DNA from: Candidatus Heimdallarchaeota archaeon
Lineage (GTDB): Archaea; Asgardarchaeota; Heimdallarchaeia; Heimdallarchaeales; Kariarchaeaceae
DNA length: 20,968 nucleotides
Direction of reading: 5' to 3'
NCBI GenBank assembly: GCA_021399405.1
Contig: JAAFKL010000383.1
Coordinates: forward strand, 1 to 20,968
In this document: positions 8,502 through 15,135 of the stretch, piece by piece
Position numbering within the stretch: position 1 is the stretch's first letter
Layout of the letters: every line of letters starts with the position of its first letter
Position numbers and translations under genes: made by a program
Notes under the pieces: model-generated
Seen by the model: the letters and a program-made list of their open reading frames with translations, nothing else
Database searches by the model: none
Told to the model about the DNA's origin: nothing

Positions 8502-9008
8502 TTAATTCACCTCAAATACACACATTTCAAATTCCTCGGGATTTGTCGCGATGCATTGTGATTCTACGACATCTGAAATATCCTTCGATTTTCCATAAAT
8601 AAATTCAATAGAAGCCAAAATGAACCCTGCAGGGAGATAACAGATACCTTCAGTTGTAGACCCCCATTTGGAATAATGAGCTATACCATAATGAGAAAAT
8701 TTCAACAAGACCTTTCCTTTTCCCTCAGAAACACCTGTAAAATCAATTCTCCCCAATCCCTGTGATGCGAATAAATTTTCAACCATTGTTGTTTTATTTT
8801 CTGATGAATGTGTCTCAAAATATGAATTCATCATTTCTAAATTTAATCTTTTACTTGCTCTTTTTTGAACTTCAACAACAATTTCTTTATCCAGTGCATC
8901 AGTTAGGGTTTGTTGCAAAAACACATTGTAATGATTACAGTGGGCAACTACTCTCTTGTTTCCAAGTAATATTTGTCCTTTTTCAAGATTTGTTATATAA
9001 TCAACCAT
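8502..9008 (-). CDS. Second, divergent V4R-like protein
   Basis: A 168-residue protein that looks like a smaller V4R paralogue of the next gene. Evidence is the N-terminal AHCNHYNVFLQQTL stretch, a GICYLPAGF segment (121-129) matching the Cys-x4-Gly of V4R, and the end VVESQC...EMCVFEV. The ligand pattern is Cys123...Glu149-x2-Cys152-x10-Cys163: the same order as in the neighbour, with a longer gap between the last two cysteines. The ATG at 9008 has an AGGAGA site at 9016-9021, 7 nt away, and the upstream stop is 1 nt away. It could form a heterodimer with the other V4R protein, as Bet3-type subunits do; that is inference. Confidence 0.6.
   Translation of the reverse strand: MVDYITNLEKGQILLGNKRVVAHCNHYNVFLQQTLTDALDKEIVVEVQKRASKRLNLEMMNSYFETHSSENKTTMVENLFASQGLGRIDFTGVSEGKGKVLLKFSHYGIAHYSKWGSTTEGICYLPAGFILASIEFIYGKSKDISDVVESQCIATNPEEFEMCVFEVN
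8507..8513 (-). promoter_or_regulatory. Ribosome site fixing a TTG start
   Basis: GAGGTGA on the minus strand, inside the last codons of the upstream V4R gene, lies 5 nt before the TTG at 8501. No better start codon follows nearby, so this decides the start and implies coupled translation. Confidence 0.7.
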
Positions 9009-9009
9009 A

Positions 9010-9315
9010 TTAATTTCTCCTAAATAATTTTCTCAATCTCCCCAATCTACTTCTTACTTGTGTCTGTTCAGCAAGATCAAGCCCTAGTTTTGACAATGCA
9101 TTTTTAACTTTTTCAATGTTAAATTCGTTATCTTCAAGTTCTTGAGCCAATTCTTTCGATATTTTTGTTTTCACTATTACCCGGTATAAACCAATTTCAC
9201 CATGGTGTAGTTTTACCTTTTTGTACATTTCACTTAATTGTTTTCCGATACTAAAACCTCCTTCAAATTCATACAATATTTGACAAAGCATCATTAAACT
9301 TGAGTTGTAATTCAT
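9010..9315 (-). CDS. Small unknown protein in the longin/V4R operon
   Basis: I do not recognise this 101-residue protein. It is probably soluble, with a basic tail (RSRLGRLRKLFRRN) and likely alternating helix and strand; LYRVIVKTKISKELAQELED looks amphipathic. The ATG at 9315 is preferred over a GTG one codon earlier because the AGGAGA site at 9322-9327 then has a 6-nt spacer. It overlaps the upstream gene by 47 nt in another frame and ends 1 nt before the next gene. The strong ribosome site and tight packing support a real gene. Confidence 0.6.
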   Translation of the reverse strand: MNYNSSLMMLCQILYEFEGGFSIGKQLSEMYKKVKLHHGEIGLYRVIVKTKISKELAQELEDNEFNIEKVKNALSKLGLDLAEQTQVRSRLGRLRKLFRRN

Positions 9316-9547
9316 CACAATTCTCCTGATTTTTGAATGTTATGATGAAATGATCTCCAAACATAATTCCAGATATTTCTATGAATTGTGATGTCATTTT
9401 CACCAATGACTTTGCAAAATTGTAAATAGTAACTTTACCAAATTGTTGAAAAACTTCTATAATTCTATTATTCAACATTTTAATCTTATATTCAAATCTG
9501 GATAATCCCATACAATCACTAATTTTAATTGTTTTATATTCGACCAA
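9269..9547 (-). CDS. Small unknown protein in the longin/V4R operon
   Basis: A 92-residue protein that I cannot assign. It has a possible beta-rich core (SQFIEISGIMFGDHFIITF) flanked by helices, a size and pattern compatible with a small longin/roadblock-like or other alpha/beta domain, but no family signature is visible. The start is TTG right after the stop of the longin gene (TAATTG), with GGTGA at 9556-9560, 8 nt upstream, inside that gene. Its 3' end overlaps the following gene by 47 nt. Coupling to both neighbours suggests fixed stoichiometry with them. Confidence 0.6.
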   Translation of the reverse strand: MVEYKTIKISDCMGLSRFEYKIKMLNNRIIEVFQQFGKVTIYNFAKSLVKMTSQFIEISGIMFGDHFIITFKNQENCDELQLKFNDALSNIV

Positions 9548-10915
9548 TTACCAATTCACCTTGCTCTCATCTATTATCAGTAAATCTGATGAAACAAAAC
9601 TTGGGTTTACCCATCTAAGTATTTTCTCTATTATTTCACGTTGCTCTTTTTGTATGTCCTTTAGCAGTATTTCTGCTGCTGAACCCTTTGACTTTTGTAA
9701 TATTAACGCATCACATTTATCCCAGATTGATTGACATTCCTGTCTTAAACTATTAATCTGTTGTATGTGATTCTCGTTGAGATTGAATATTTCTTCCCAC
9801 CGTGATAAAAGATACCCTGAAGAGATTCCATCAAGTAATCTATTGTTATCAATATCCAAAATTGCATAGTTTAACTCTTTAAATAAAGATAAATATTCTC
9901 TGGGACTCCAAACTATTCTTTTGGGGATATCCGAATCCATATCAAAAGAAGCATCTGAAATTCCTGAGATATAAACAAGTAAATTAATAATTTCCTTTGC
10001 TACATCTTTATCACTCGACAGGATGACAATTGGTTTTCCTAACATCAGAGTACTAATTGAAGTAATGAAATTACTCTTCAAAGCTGCAATTAGATGATTT
10101 GCTCCAATAAATTCAGAAGTGGGAGTAAATTGGTGAAATTCTTTTTCAATGTTTGAGGATAGGCTTTCAGCAAATAATTCAATTTCAAACAAATCAGAAT
10201 TGGGATTTAGAAAATCATTCGAATATTTATTCAGAAATTCAATACAATATTTGATAAAAACTTGTTTGTAACTTGCGAAAATCGAAATTGCATTTTCTTT
10301 AAAAATCATGCAGTTAATTAATAACGTTGAACTGTAATTTTTCGATATTCCAATTAAAGTATCATCATCTGGAGTAATAAGATAAAATATATGATCTACG
10401 ACACGGTTCTTACTTTCTAAATTTACAAAATAATTAGTCAGGAAAAACTTTACCTCTTTTGATATAGTGTCTGTAAGTTGAGTTAGTCCTTCTATATCAT
10501 TAAATCTAAAAATTCCCGTTATGAATTCAGATCTGTTGTAAATTTGTAGTAGATGATTTATACTTTCATCTAAATATGTCTCAACCTCTTCAGGAATTAA
10601 ACTAAGACCATCTGCCATCGGGACAAAATCAAGAAACCCTCCAATGTAATCCATAAATTCATCAATAAATTTTGGTCGCGTGATATCACCTATTAGAAAC
10701 AAAAAGAATTTTTCTTTCTCTTCTCCATAAATCTGATATTTTTCAGTTTGGATTTTTTTCATACTACCGATTTGCATTTCTTTCATCACAGATTGTATCG
10801 CGGTCATTATTCCTGAGAAGAGGATATTTTTTGTATCTGAATCCGAAATAAAATCTCTAGTGTATACTGGTATCCCTGTTTCCTTTTGCACAACTAGGAA
10901 ACTCAGTAAGGTCAA
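9548..10915 (-). CDS. Longin-domain protein with possible DENN-like core
   Basis: A 455-residue protein, first in a five-gene operon. Residues 1-95 look like a longin domain: strand SFLVVQ, turn KETGIPVYTRDF, a helix around 31-47 (FSGIMTAIQSVMKEM), then strands YQIYGEE and KFFLFLIGD. Residues 276-320, with ITSISTLMLGKPIVILSSDK followed by a long helix, resemble the core of a DENN domain (a hydrophobic run, then a vvivSs strand). Longin plus DENN is the layout of DENN/folliculin-type proteins, but this is by eye only. The C-terminal 380-435 region is likely coiled coil. The start is TTG, since the in-frame upstream stop is close and no ATG precedes the longin fold; a TTATTAAA box lies about 20 nt upstream. 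There is no signal peptide or membrane segment. The role is unknown; small-GTPase regulation is a hypothesis. Confidence 0.65.
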   Translation of the reverse strand: MTLLSFLVVQKETGIPVYTRDFISDSDTKNILFSGIMTAIQSVMKEMQIGSMKKIQTEKYQIYGEEKEKFFLFLIGDITRPKFIDEFMDYIGGFLDFVPMADGLSLIPEEVETYLDESINHLLQIYNRSEFITGIFRFNDIEGLTQLTDTISKEVKFFLTNYFVNLESKNRVVDHIFYLITPDDDTLIGISKNYSSTLLINCMIFKENAISIFASYKQVFIKYCIEFLNKYSNDFLNPNSDLFEIELFAESLSSNIEKEFHQFTPTSEFIGANHLIAALKSNFITSISTLMLGKPIVILSSDKDVAKEIINLLVYISGISDASFDMDSDIPKRIVWSPREYLSLFKELNYAILDIDNNRLLDGISSGYLLSRWEEIFNLNENHIQQINSLRQECQSIWDKCDALILQKSKGSAAEILLKDIQKEQREIIEKILRWVNPSFVSSDLLIIDESKVNW

Positions 10916-11252
10916 CGACCAATTTTAGTAATGCATTTAATAAGAATTTCTATTTAAAGTTATTATTATTTTTTTAAATGGGATACAAATGCTCAGCAGG
11001 TAATAAAATGATATTATAGTGATTTTCTATGTGGGAGAGAAATTCTGATCTAAGAAATGGAAATTTGCAATAATTAGTATAGTAAATTCTGTTTAAAATA
11101 CCTTAACTTAACAAGGCTATTTTATACTATAGTAGATAAAATCATATTTGATCTTGTGGAATGAGTTTCGTCATTAAATGTATTTCAGCTGGTACCATTT
11201 TCTTTGTTGTTGTGAATGGTAAGGAAATAAGTAAATTATAGAACTTAATGGA
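10916..11252. other. Gene-free stretch upstream of the longin operon
   Basis: No credible gene is seen. The left part (10916-10980) should hold the promoter of the minus-strand longin operon; AT-rich TTATTAAA and TTTAAATA boxes are present there. Small palindromes occur (TACTATAGTA at 11125-11134). The right end carries half of the 10 bp hairpin described separately. A 26-codon plus-strand reading frame at 11161 has no ribosome site. Confidence 0.5.
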
Positions 11253-11272
11253 TTAACCGCTTGTTAATCCAT
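11248..11272 (-). terminator. Perfect 10 bp hairpin over the stop codon of a small membrane-protein gene
   Basis: ATGGATTAAC (11248-11257) pairs perfectly with GTTAATCCAT (11263-11272) around a 5-nt loop. It includes the stop codon of the minus-strand gene at 11253-11528. No clear U-run follows, so it may be an mRNA 3' stem or a protein-binding site rather than a terminator. Confidence 0.4.
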
Positions 11273-11528
11273 CTCCTACAGTTTCTAGTTGCGCTTGTAG
11301 TTTTTCCATTTGTAATGCAAGAATTTCAATATTATCATAATTGTTCCGTAGATGATGATCTACTATAAACAGAAGTACAGCATACATTATGATCAATATG
11401 ATTGTTCCACTTACAGGTAAAGCTAAACCCATGAAATATGCAATTAACTGCCCTATGATAAATATTTTGAGTAACGATATAGGTTTGGAATTCAATGACT
11501 TATGATATGCAAAAAACTTTCTAGACAT
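11253..11528 (-). CDS. Small two-helix membrane protein with coiled-coil tail
   Basis: A 91-residue protein with a basic N-terminus, two hydrophobic segments (about 18-37 and 40-58, ISLLKIFIIGQLIAYFMGLA and a second ending VLLFIVD), then HHLR and an amphipathic helix EILALQMEKLQAQLE, probably a coiled coil. The layout and HHxR junction match the minus-strand gene at 14226-14498, so they look like paralogues. The start is ATG with AGGAAGGT at 11537-11544, 8 nt upstream. I do not recognise a family; it may be a small membrane scaffold. Confidence 0.65.
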   Translation of the reverse strand: MSRKFFAYHKSLNSKPISLLKIFIIGQLIAYFMGLALPVSGTIILIIMYAVLLFIVDHHLRNNYDNIEILALQMEKLQAQLETVGDGLTSG

Positions 11529-11583
11529 AAGACAATACCTTCCTAATTAATTATAAAAGTTTGTCACGATTGTTTGATGAACT

Positions 11584-11613
11584 AAAATGATTCAGGTGAT
11601 TACACCTCATTTT
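11584..11613. repeat. Inverted repeat in the divergent intergenic region
   Basis: AAAATGA (11584-11590) pairs with TCATTTT (11607-11613). Inside it, GGTG (11595-11598) pairs with CACC (11603-11606) around ATTA, with a 4-nt bulge on the left arm. It could be a regulator site or part of an mRNA stem. Confidence 0.35.
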
Positions 11614-11809
11614 AATTGATCTGAGATCTGAACAAGTAGTATATGATTATGTTATGTCTTCTTTGAGAGAGTTTACATACATTGTATGACAGTATAAGGT
11701 GACGCTTAACTAATTCCTATACAATCGAAAGTTTTTTACTATGTTCTAGACGTATGAGATATTCTAACTAAATAAGATAATAATACCCATAAAATTCCTA
11801 AAAGAGTAA

Positions 11810-11832
11810 GGTGAATATTCTTATTATTCACC
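11810..11832. promoter_or_regulatory. Candidate operator upstream of the thiolase
   Basis: A perfect 8 bp inverted repeat GGTGAATA (11810-11817) / TATTCACC (11825-11832) with a 7-nt spacer ends 32 nt before the thiolase ATG, where a repressor or an mRNA stem would affect the operon. It shares a GGTG/CACC core with the repeat at 11584-11613. Confidence 0.4.
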
Positions 11833-11864
11833 AAATCTAATCCCCAAAGGTATGGAAAAATAGT

Positions 11865-13004
11865 ATGGATGTAGCTATAGTAGGAATTGGACACAGTAAG
11901 TTCGGTCGCCGAGATGATGTGACAGTTCAAGAACTCGCTTTTGAGCCGTTTGTTCAAGCACTAGATGATGCAGGAATGCAACGAGAAGATATTGGGGCAA
12001 CGGTAATTGGTGCTTCTCCTGTATATATGACCCAAAGGAGTATTGCAGGACCAATCACAGAATATTTAGGATTAAATCCACAACCAGTTTGGTTAACTGA
12101 AGCAGCATGTAGTAGTTCTGCCGCAGCAATGAGAACAGCATATGCTCAGATCAAAGCTGGAATGCACGATACAGTTGTAGTTCTTGGCGTGCAGAAGATG
12201 CTCGAGTTAAGTACGACTGAAATTCTAAAAGTCATGGGGCGATCAGGAGATGTACAATGGGAAGCTCCATTCGGAACCACATTTGCCAACTACTATGCTT
12301 TATATGCAACCGCTCACATGAATAAGTACGGAACAACTCCCGAAAATTTAGCTGAGGTTGCAGTAAAAAACCACCATTATGGAACTAAAAATCCGTTAGC
12401 TATGTTTCAAAAAGAGACCACAATCGAAAGAGTACTTGAATCTCGAGATGTTGCCACGCCAATTCACTTGATGGATTGTTGTGCAAATGCAGATGGTGCT
12501 GCAGCAATAATTCTCACAAATGAGGAAATTGCAAAGAAAAGTGATACTCCAATTTGGATAAAAGGGACTGGTGCAGCAACAGCCCCATTTTCGATATTAT
12601 CAAGGCCGGACCTTACTACATTACCCAGCGCAACATTAGCTTCAAAACAAGCATATGAACAAGCAAAGATTACACCAAAAGATCTTGATGTGGCCGCAGT
12701 GCATGATTGTTTTACCATAGCTGAAATTATGGCTTATGAAGATTTAGGGTTTACTGAAGTTGGAAAAGGTGGAGATTTTGTTCAAGATGCCTATATCGGA
12801 GGTAAACTGCCTGTAAATGTAGATGGAGGTCTAAAAGCAAAAGGCCATCCATTAGGTGCAACAGGTACCTCTCAGGTTTACGGAATTGTTAAACAGCTCC
12901 GAGGAGAGGCAGGGGAGATTCAGGTTGATGGTGCTGAAATTGGATTGACCCACAATATAGGTGGACATGGCCAATATGCCATTGTCAACGTCTTATCAAG
13001 GTGA
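11865..13004 (+). CDS. Archaeal/SCP2-type thiolase
   Basis: A thiolase of 379 aa that would cleave 3-oxoacyl-CoA (or condense acetyl-CoA). The nucleophile is Cys82 in EAACSSSAA. His280 and Cys282 of the HDCF motif and His328 of GHPLGATG complete the site. As in SCP2-type enzymes, the C-terminal CxG of classical thiolases is replaced (HNIGGHG, 363-369), with the HDCF cysteine expected to act as acid/base. The active residues are intact, so it is a thiolase rather than a Ltp2-type aldolase. Archaeal thiolases of this group work with a DUF35 zinc-ribbon/OB-fold partner, which is encoded in the next gene. The ATG has no good ribosome site at normal spacing; an AAAGGT lies farther upstream. In this cluster it probably ends beta-oxidation of the ring-cleavage product. 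Confidence 0.9.
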   Translation: MDVAIVGIGHSKFGRRDDVTVQELAFEPFVQALDDAGMQREDIGATVIGASPVYMTQRSIAGPITEYLGLNPQPVWLTEAACSSSAAAMRTAYAQIKAGMHDTVVVLGVQKMLELSTTEILKVMGRSGDVQWEAPFGTTFANYYALYATAHMNKYGTTPENLAEVAVKNHHYGTKNPLAMFQKETTIERVLESRDVATPIHLMDCCANADGAAAIILTNEEIAKKSDTPIWIKGTGAATAPFSILSRPDLTTLPSATLASKQAYEQAKITPKDLDVAAVHDCFTIAEIMAYEDLGFTEVGKGGDFVQDAYIGGKLPVNVDGGLKAKGHPLGATGTSQVYGIVKQLRGEAGEIQVDGAEIGLTHNIGGHGQYAIVNVLSR

Positions 13005-13008
13005 AATT

Positions 13009-14220
13009 ATGAAACAGTTTGGATACGTAGATTATATTTCTCAATCAAAAGTAGGAAATGAGTTCCTAGCTGGACTCCGCGAGGGAAAATTAAAAGGCAC
13101 ATATTGTACAAAATGCAATGAATTTTATTTCCCACCACGTGCTTATTGTACAAAAAATGATTATACAGATGAATTCATGGAATGGAAGGAGTTTTCATCT
13201 TACACAGGGAAAATTGTTTCATTCTCTGAAGTTCACATAGGTCCAGTTGGCTTCGAACAATATACTCCATATATGGTTTGTGTAGTTGATATGGATGGTG
13301 GAGGTAGATTAATCGGATGGGCAGATGTATCACCTAAAGAGATCTCCATTGGGGATGTCATCACGGTAAAACCTGAATTAATAGCAGGAAATCGGGTTAC
13401 ATATAAATTAACTCTCGGAGATGAAGTTGTAGAGCCTGTCATTGAGGAAGATACCGATTCTGAAATATCTACAATGAAATTAAAAAACAAGGTAGCAATA
13501 ATTACTGGCTCAGGAAAGGGGATTGGTAAAGAAATCGCTATTGAATATGCTAAGGAAGGAGCTTCAGTTGTGGTCAGTGCAAGAACATATAGTGATGTAT
13601 TGGCAGTAGCTGAACAAATCCAAGAATCAGGCGGCATCGCATTTCCTGTTGCTTGCGATATTTCGAAAACTGAAGACGTAGAAAATATGGTGAAAGTTAC
13701 CTTAGAAAAATACGGGAAAATCGATATTTTGGTTAACAATGCGGGGATATCTCGAAGTGCACTTATTCATCGCACGACAGATGAATTGTGGGATCAAGTA
13801 GTTAATATCAACATGAAGGGAACGTTTAATTGCACAAGAGCGGTTATCCCTCATTTAATGGAAAAAAAACCCCTTGGGGGTAAGATAATTAACTTTACAT
13901 CTACTGCTGCGAAATACGGGAATGCTGGTCAAGTAGCATATACTGCCTCAAAATGGGGCGTAGAGGCTATTACAAGAACTACAGCCCGAGAATTGGCCAG
14001 ATATAATGTGCAGGTAAATGCCATTTGTCCAGGATTCATTGAAACTCCAATGACTGCAGATACACCTTCTGCATACAAGGAACAGACCATATCTCAAATT
14101 CCATTATTACGGATAGGGGAATCTGCTGATATCTCCAAAATGGCAGTCTTTTTAGGATCTGATGACTCAAGTTATATGACAGGTTCTGTTGTACAAATTG
14201 ACGGCGGATTACGAATGTAA
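13009..14220 (+). CDS. DUF35 zinc-ribbon/OB-fold protein fused to an SDR dehydrogenase
   Basis: One 403-residue chain. Residues about 1-150 are a DUF35 thiolase partner: a zinc ribbon with Cys33, Cys36 and Cys47 (fourth position is Asn50), then an OB fold (SFSEVHIGP to WADVSP). An acidic linker (EPVIEEDTDSE) follows. Residues 156-403 are a complete SDR: TGSGKGIG (166-173), NNAG near 243, Ser298, Tyr311 and Lys315, ending in QIDGGLRM. It would join the 3-hydroxyacyl-CoA dehydrogenase step to the thiolase encoded just upstream. The chosen ATG has AAGGTGA at 12998-13004, 4 nt away and overlapping the thiolase stop; the longer open frame from 12961 only overlaps thiolase code. No ribosome site precedes the internal Met at the SDR start, so the fusion looks real. 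Confidence 0.88.
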   Translation: MKQFGYVDYISQSKVGNEFLAGLREGKLKGTYCTKCNEFYFPPRAYCTKNDYTDEFMEWKEFSSYTGKIVSFSEVHIGPVGFEQYTPYMVCVVDMDGGGRLIGWADVSPKEISIGDVITVKPELIAGNRVTYKLTLGDEVVEPVIEEDTDSEISTMKLKNKVAIITGSGKGIGKEIAIEYAKEGASVVVSARTYSDVLAVAEQIQESGGIAFPVACDISKTEDVENMVKVTLEKYGKIDILVNNAGISRSALIHRTTDELWDQVVNINMKGTFNCTRAVIPHLMEKKPLGGKIINFTSTAAKYGNAGQVAYTASKWGVEAITRTTARELARYNVQVNAICPGFIETPMTADTPSAYKEQTISQIPLLRIGESADISKMAVFLGSDDSSYMTGSVVQIDGGLRM

Positions 14221-14225
14221 TAAGC

Positions 14226-14498
14226 TCATTCCACATCAGAATGAATATTTTCATTAAAACTATTAAGCTTATGCGACAAAATGAATAATTCTTGCTCTAA
14301 ATCCTTTAACCTATAATGATGATTGATAATTAAGTAAATCATAAAAAGTGGTAGTACCACGCGGATTGTAAATTCGATTAATGTGCATAAAATAAGCATT
14401 ACAACTCTGAAATTTGTAATTAGAAAAAACAAAATTGGGAGACCGATAAACGCAATGATTAAAATCATAAATCTAGATGAACTACCAGTTCTTACCAT
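14226..14498 (-). CDS. Small two-helix membrane protein, paralogue-like
   Basis: A 90-residue protein with a basic N-terminus (VRTGSSSR), two long hydrophobic segments (about 10-30 and 34-58), then NHHYR and a short helix DLEQELFILSHKLN. The order and the HHxR junction repeat those of the small protein at 11253-11528. The ATG at 14498 is preferred to a GTG at 14513 because a TATA-like box is centred about 25 nt upstream, which fits a leaderless transcript. It converges with the fusion gene, ending 6 nt from it. Function unknown. Confidence 0.6.
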   Translation of the reverse strand: MVRTGSSSRFMILIIAFIGLPILFFLITNFRVVMLILCTLIEFTIRVVLPLFMIYLIINHHYRLKDLEQELFILSHKLNSFNENIHSDVE

Positions 14499-14519
14499 TA
14501 TATGGTATATCACTAATTC

Positions 14520-14527
14520 TAATATAA
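14520..14527 (-). promoter_or_regulatory. TATA-like box of the small membrane protein gene
   Basis: TTATATTA on the minus strand after an A-run, centred about 25 nt before the ATG at 14498. The spacing fits an archaeal leaderless promoter; AT-rich background limits certainty. Confidence 0.4.
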
Positions 14528-14601
14528 TTTTTTTGCGAGCTACCTAATATTATACAGCTTATAAAAGACAATAATTGAGTTTTCAATATTAATTTTACAT
14601 T

Positions 14602-15135
14602 TCAGCTTATTGCTGGCTTATACTTGATAAATTTAATTGCTTCTCGGGGGCAAATTTTAACACAAGCTGGATCACCACCACAAAAATCACATTTGTAGAG
14701 ACTATATTTCATAATATCTCGTCCAGATTTCGTTTTCATTGGACGATCTTTAATTGTTGAAATGAATATAGAAGCCTCACCATGCATTTGTTCACAAGCT
14801 TTTACACATTTATTACAAGCAATACAATCTTTGTAACCTTCAGGTGCGTCTGATAAATACAACGAAACAACATTGTTTTCATCTATTGACATAGCATCAT
14901 AAGGACATGCTGGTAAACATGGTGGATTTACACAATGCCAACAAGGCAGGATTCCCGTAGATCCTTCGTCTCTACCGCTAGTATGTTTGGGTCTATGATT
15001 GATCTTAATAGCAGACATTTTTGGGTCCATAATCCCAAATTTCTCATTAGAACAAGCAAGTGCGCACAGATCACAAACACCACAATCCCCATCGATGACT
15101 TCAAGTCTCCAGTGCTGTCCATTTTTTAAATTCAA
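14602..15135 (-). CDS. Ferredoxin-like subunit with four [4Fe-4S] clusters (AorA/BamC-like)
   Basis: A 177-residue electron-transfer protein with 16 cysteines in four groups: 18/21/24/28, 65/68/73/77, 104/107/110/114 and 149/152/158/162. This is the DMSO-reductase beta-subunit type of arrangement. It is encoded directly after an AOR-family enzyme, with the stop and start overlapping (TTGA), so it is very probably its electron-transfer subunit, like AorA of benzaldehyde/benzoate AOR or BamC of the class II benzoyl-CoA reductase. The start is TTG, supported by a GGAGGT site 6 nt upstream; the nearby ATG is out of frame. There is no signal peptide, so it acts in the cytoplasm. Confidence 0.88.
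   Translation of the reverse strand: MNLKNGQHWRLEVIDGDCGVCDLCALACSNEKFGIMDPKMSAIKINHRPKHTSGRDEGSTGILPCWHCVNPPCLPACPYDAMSIDENNVVSLYLSDAPEGYKDCIACNKCVKACEQMHGEASIFISTIKDRPMKTKSGRDIMKYSLYKCDFCGGDPACVKICPREAIKFIKYKPAIS

Larger units (their letters stand above)
11529..11864. other. Divergent intergenic region before the thiolase
   Basis: A 336 bp stretch between the minus-strand small membrane protein and the plus-strand thiolase. It holds two inverted repeats listed separately and a tandem GATCTGA repeat (11618-11631). An AT-rich segment, CATAAAATTC at 11789-11798, could be the TATA region of the thiolase operon. No gene is credible here. Confidence 0.5.

Noticed and set aside
9010..9547. The two small genes as one frameshifted gene
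   Set aside because: Each has its own well-placed ribosome site and start, and the 47-nt overlap keeps both frames open, so two coupled genes are more likely.
11161..11241. 26-codon plus-strand frame with a hydrophobic middle
   Set aside because: No ribosome site or promoter, and too short to support from sequence alone.
11865..13004. Ltp2-like steroid side-chain aldolase
   Set aside because: The thiolase nucleophile Cys82 and the HDCF motif are intact, which supports a true thiolase.
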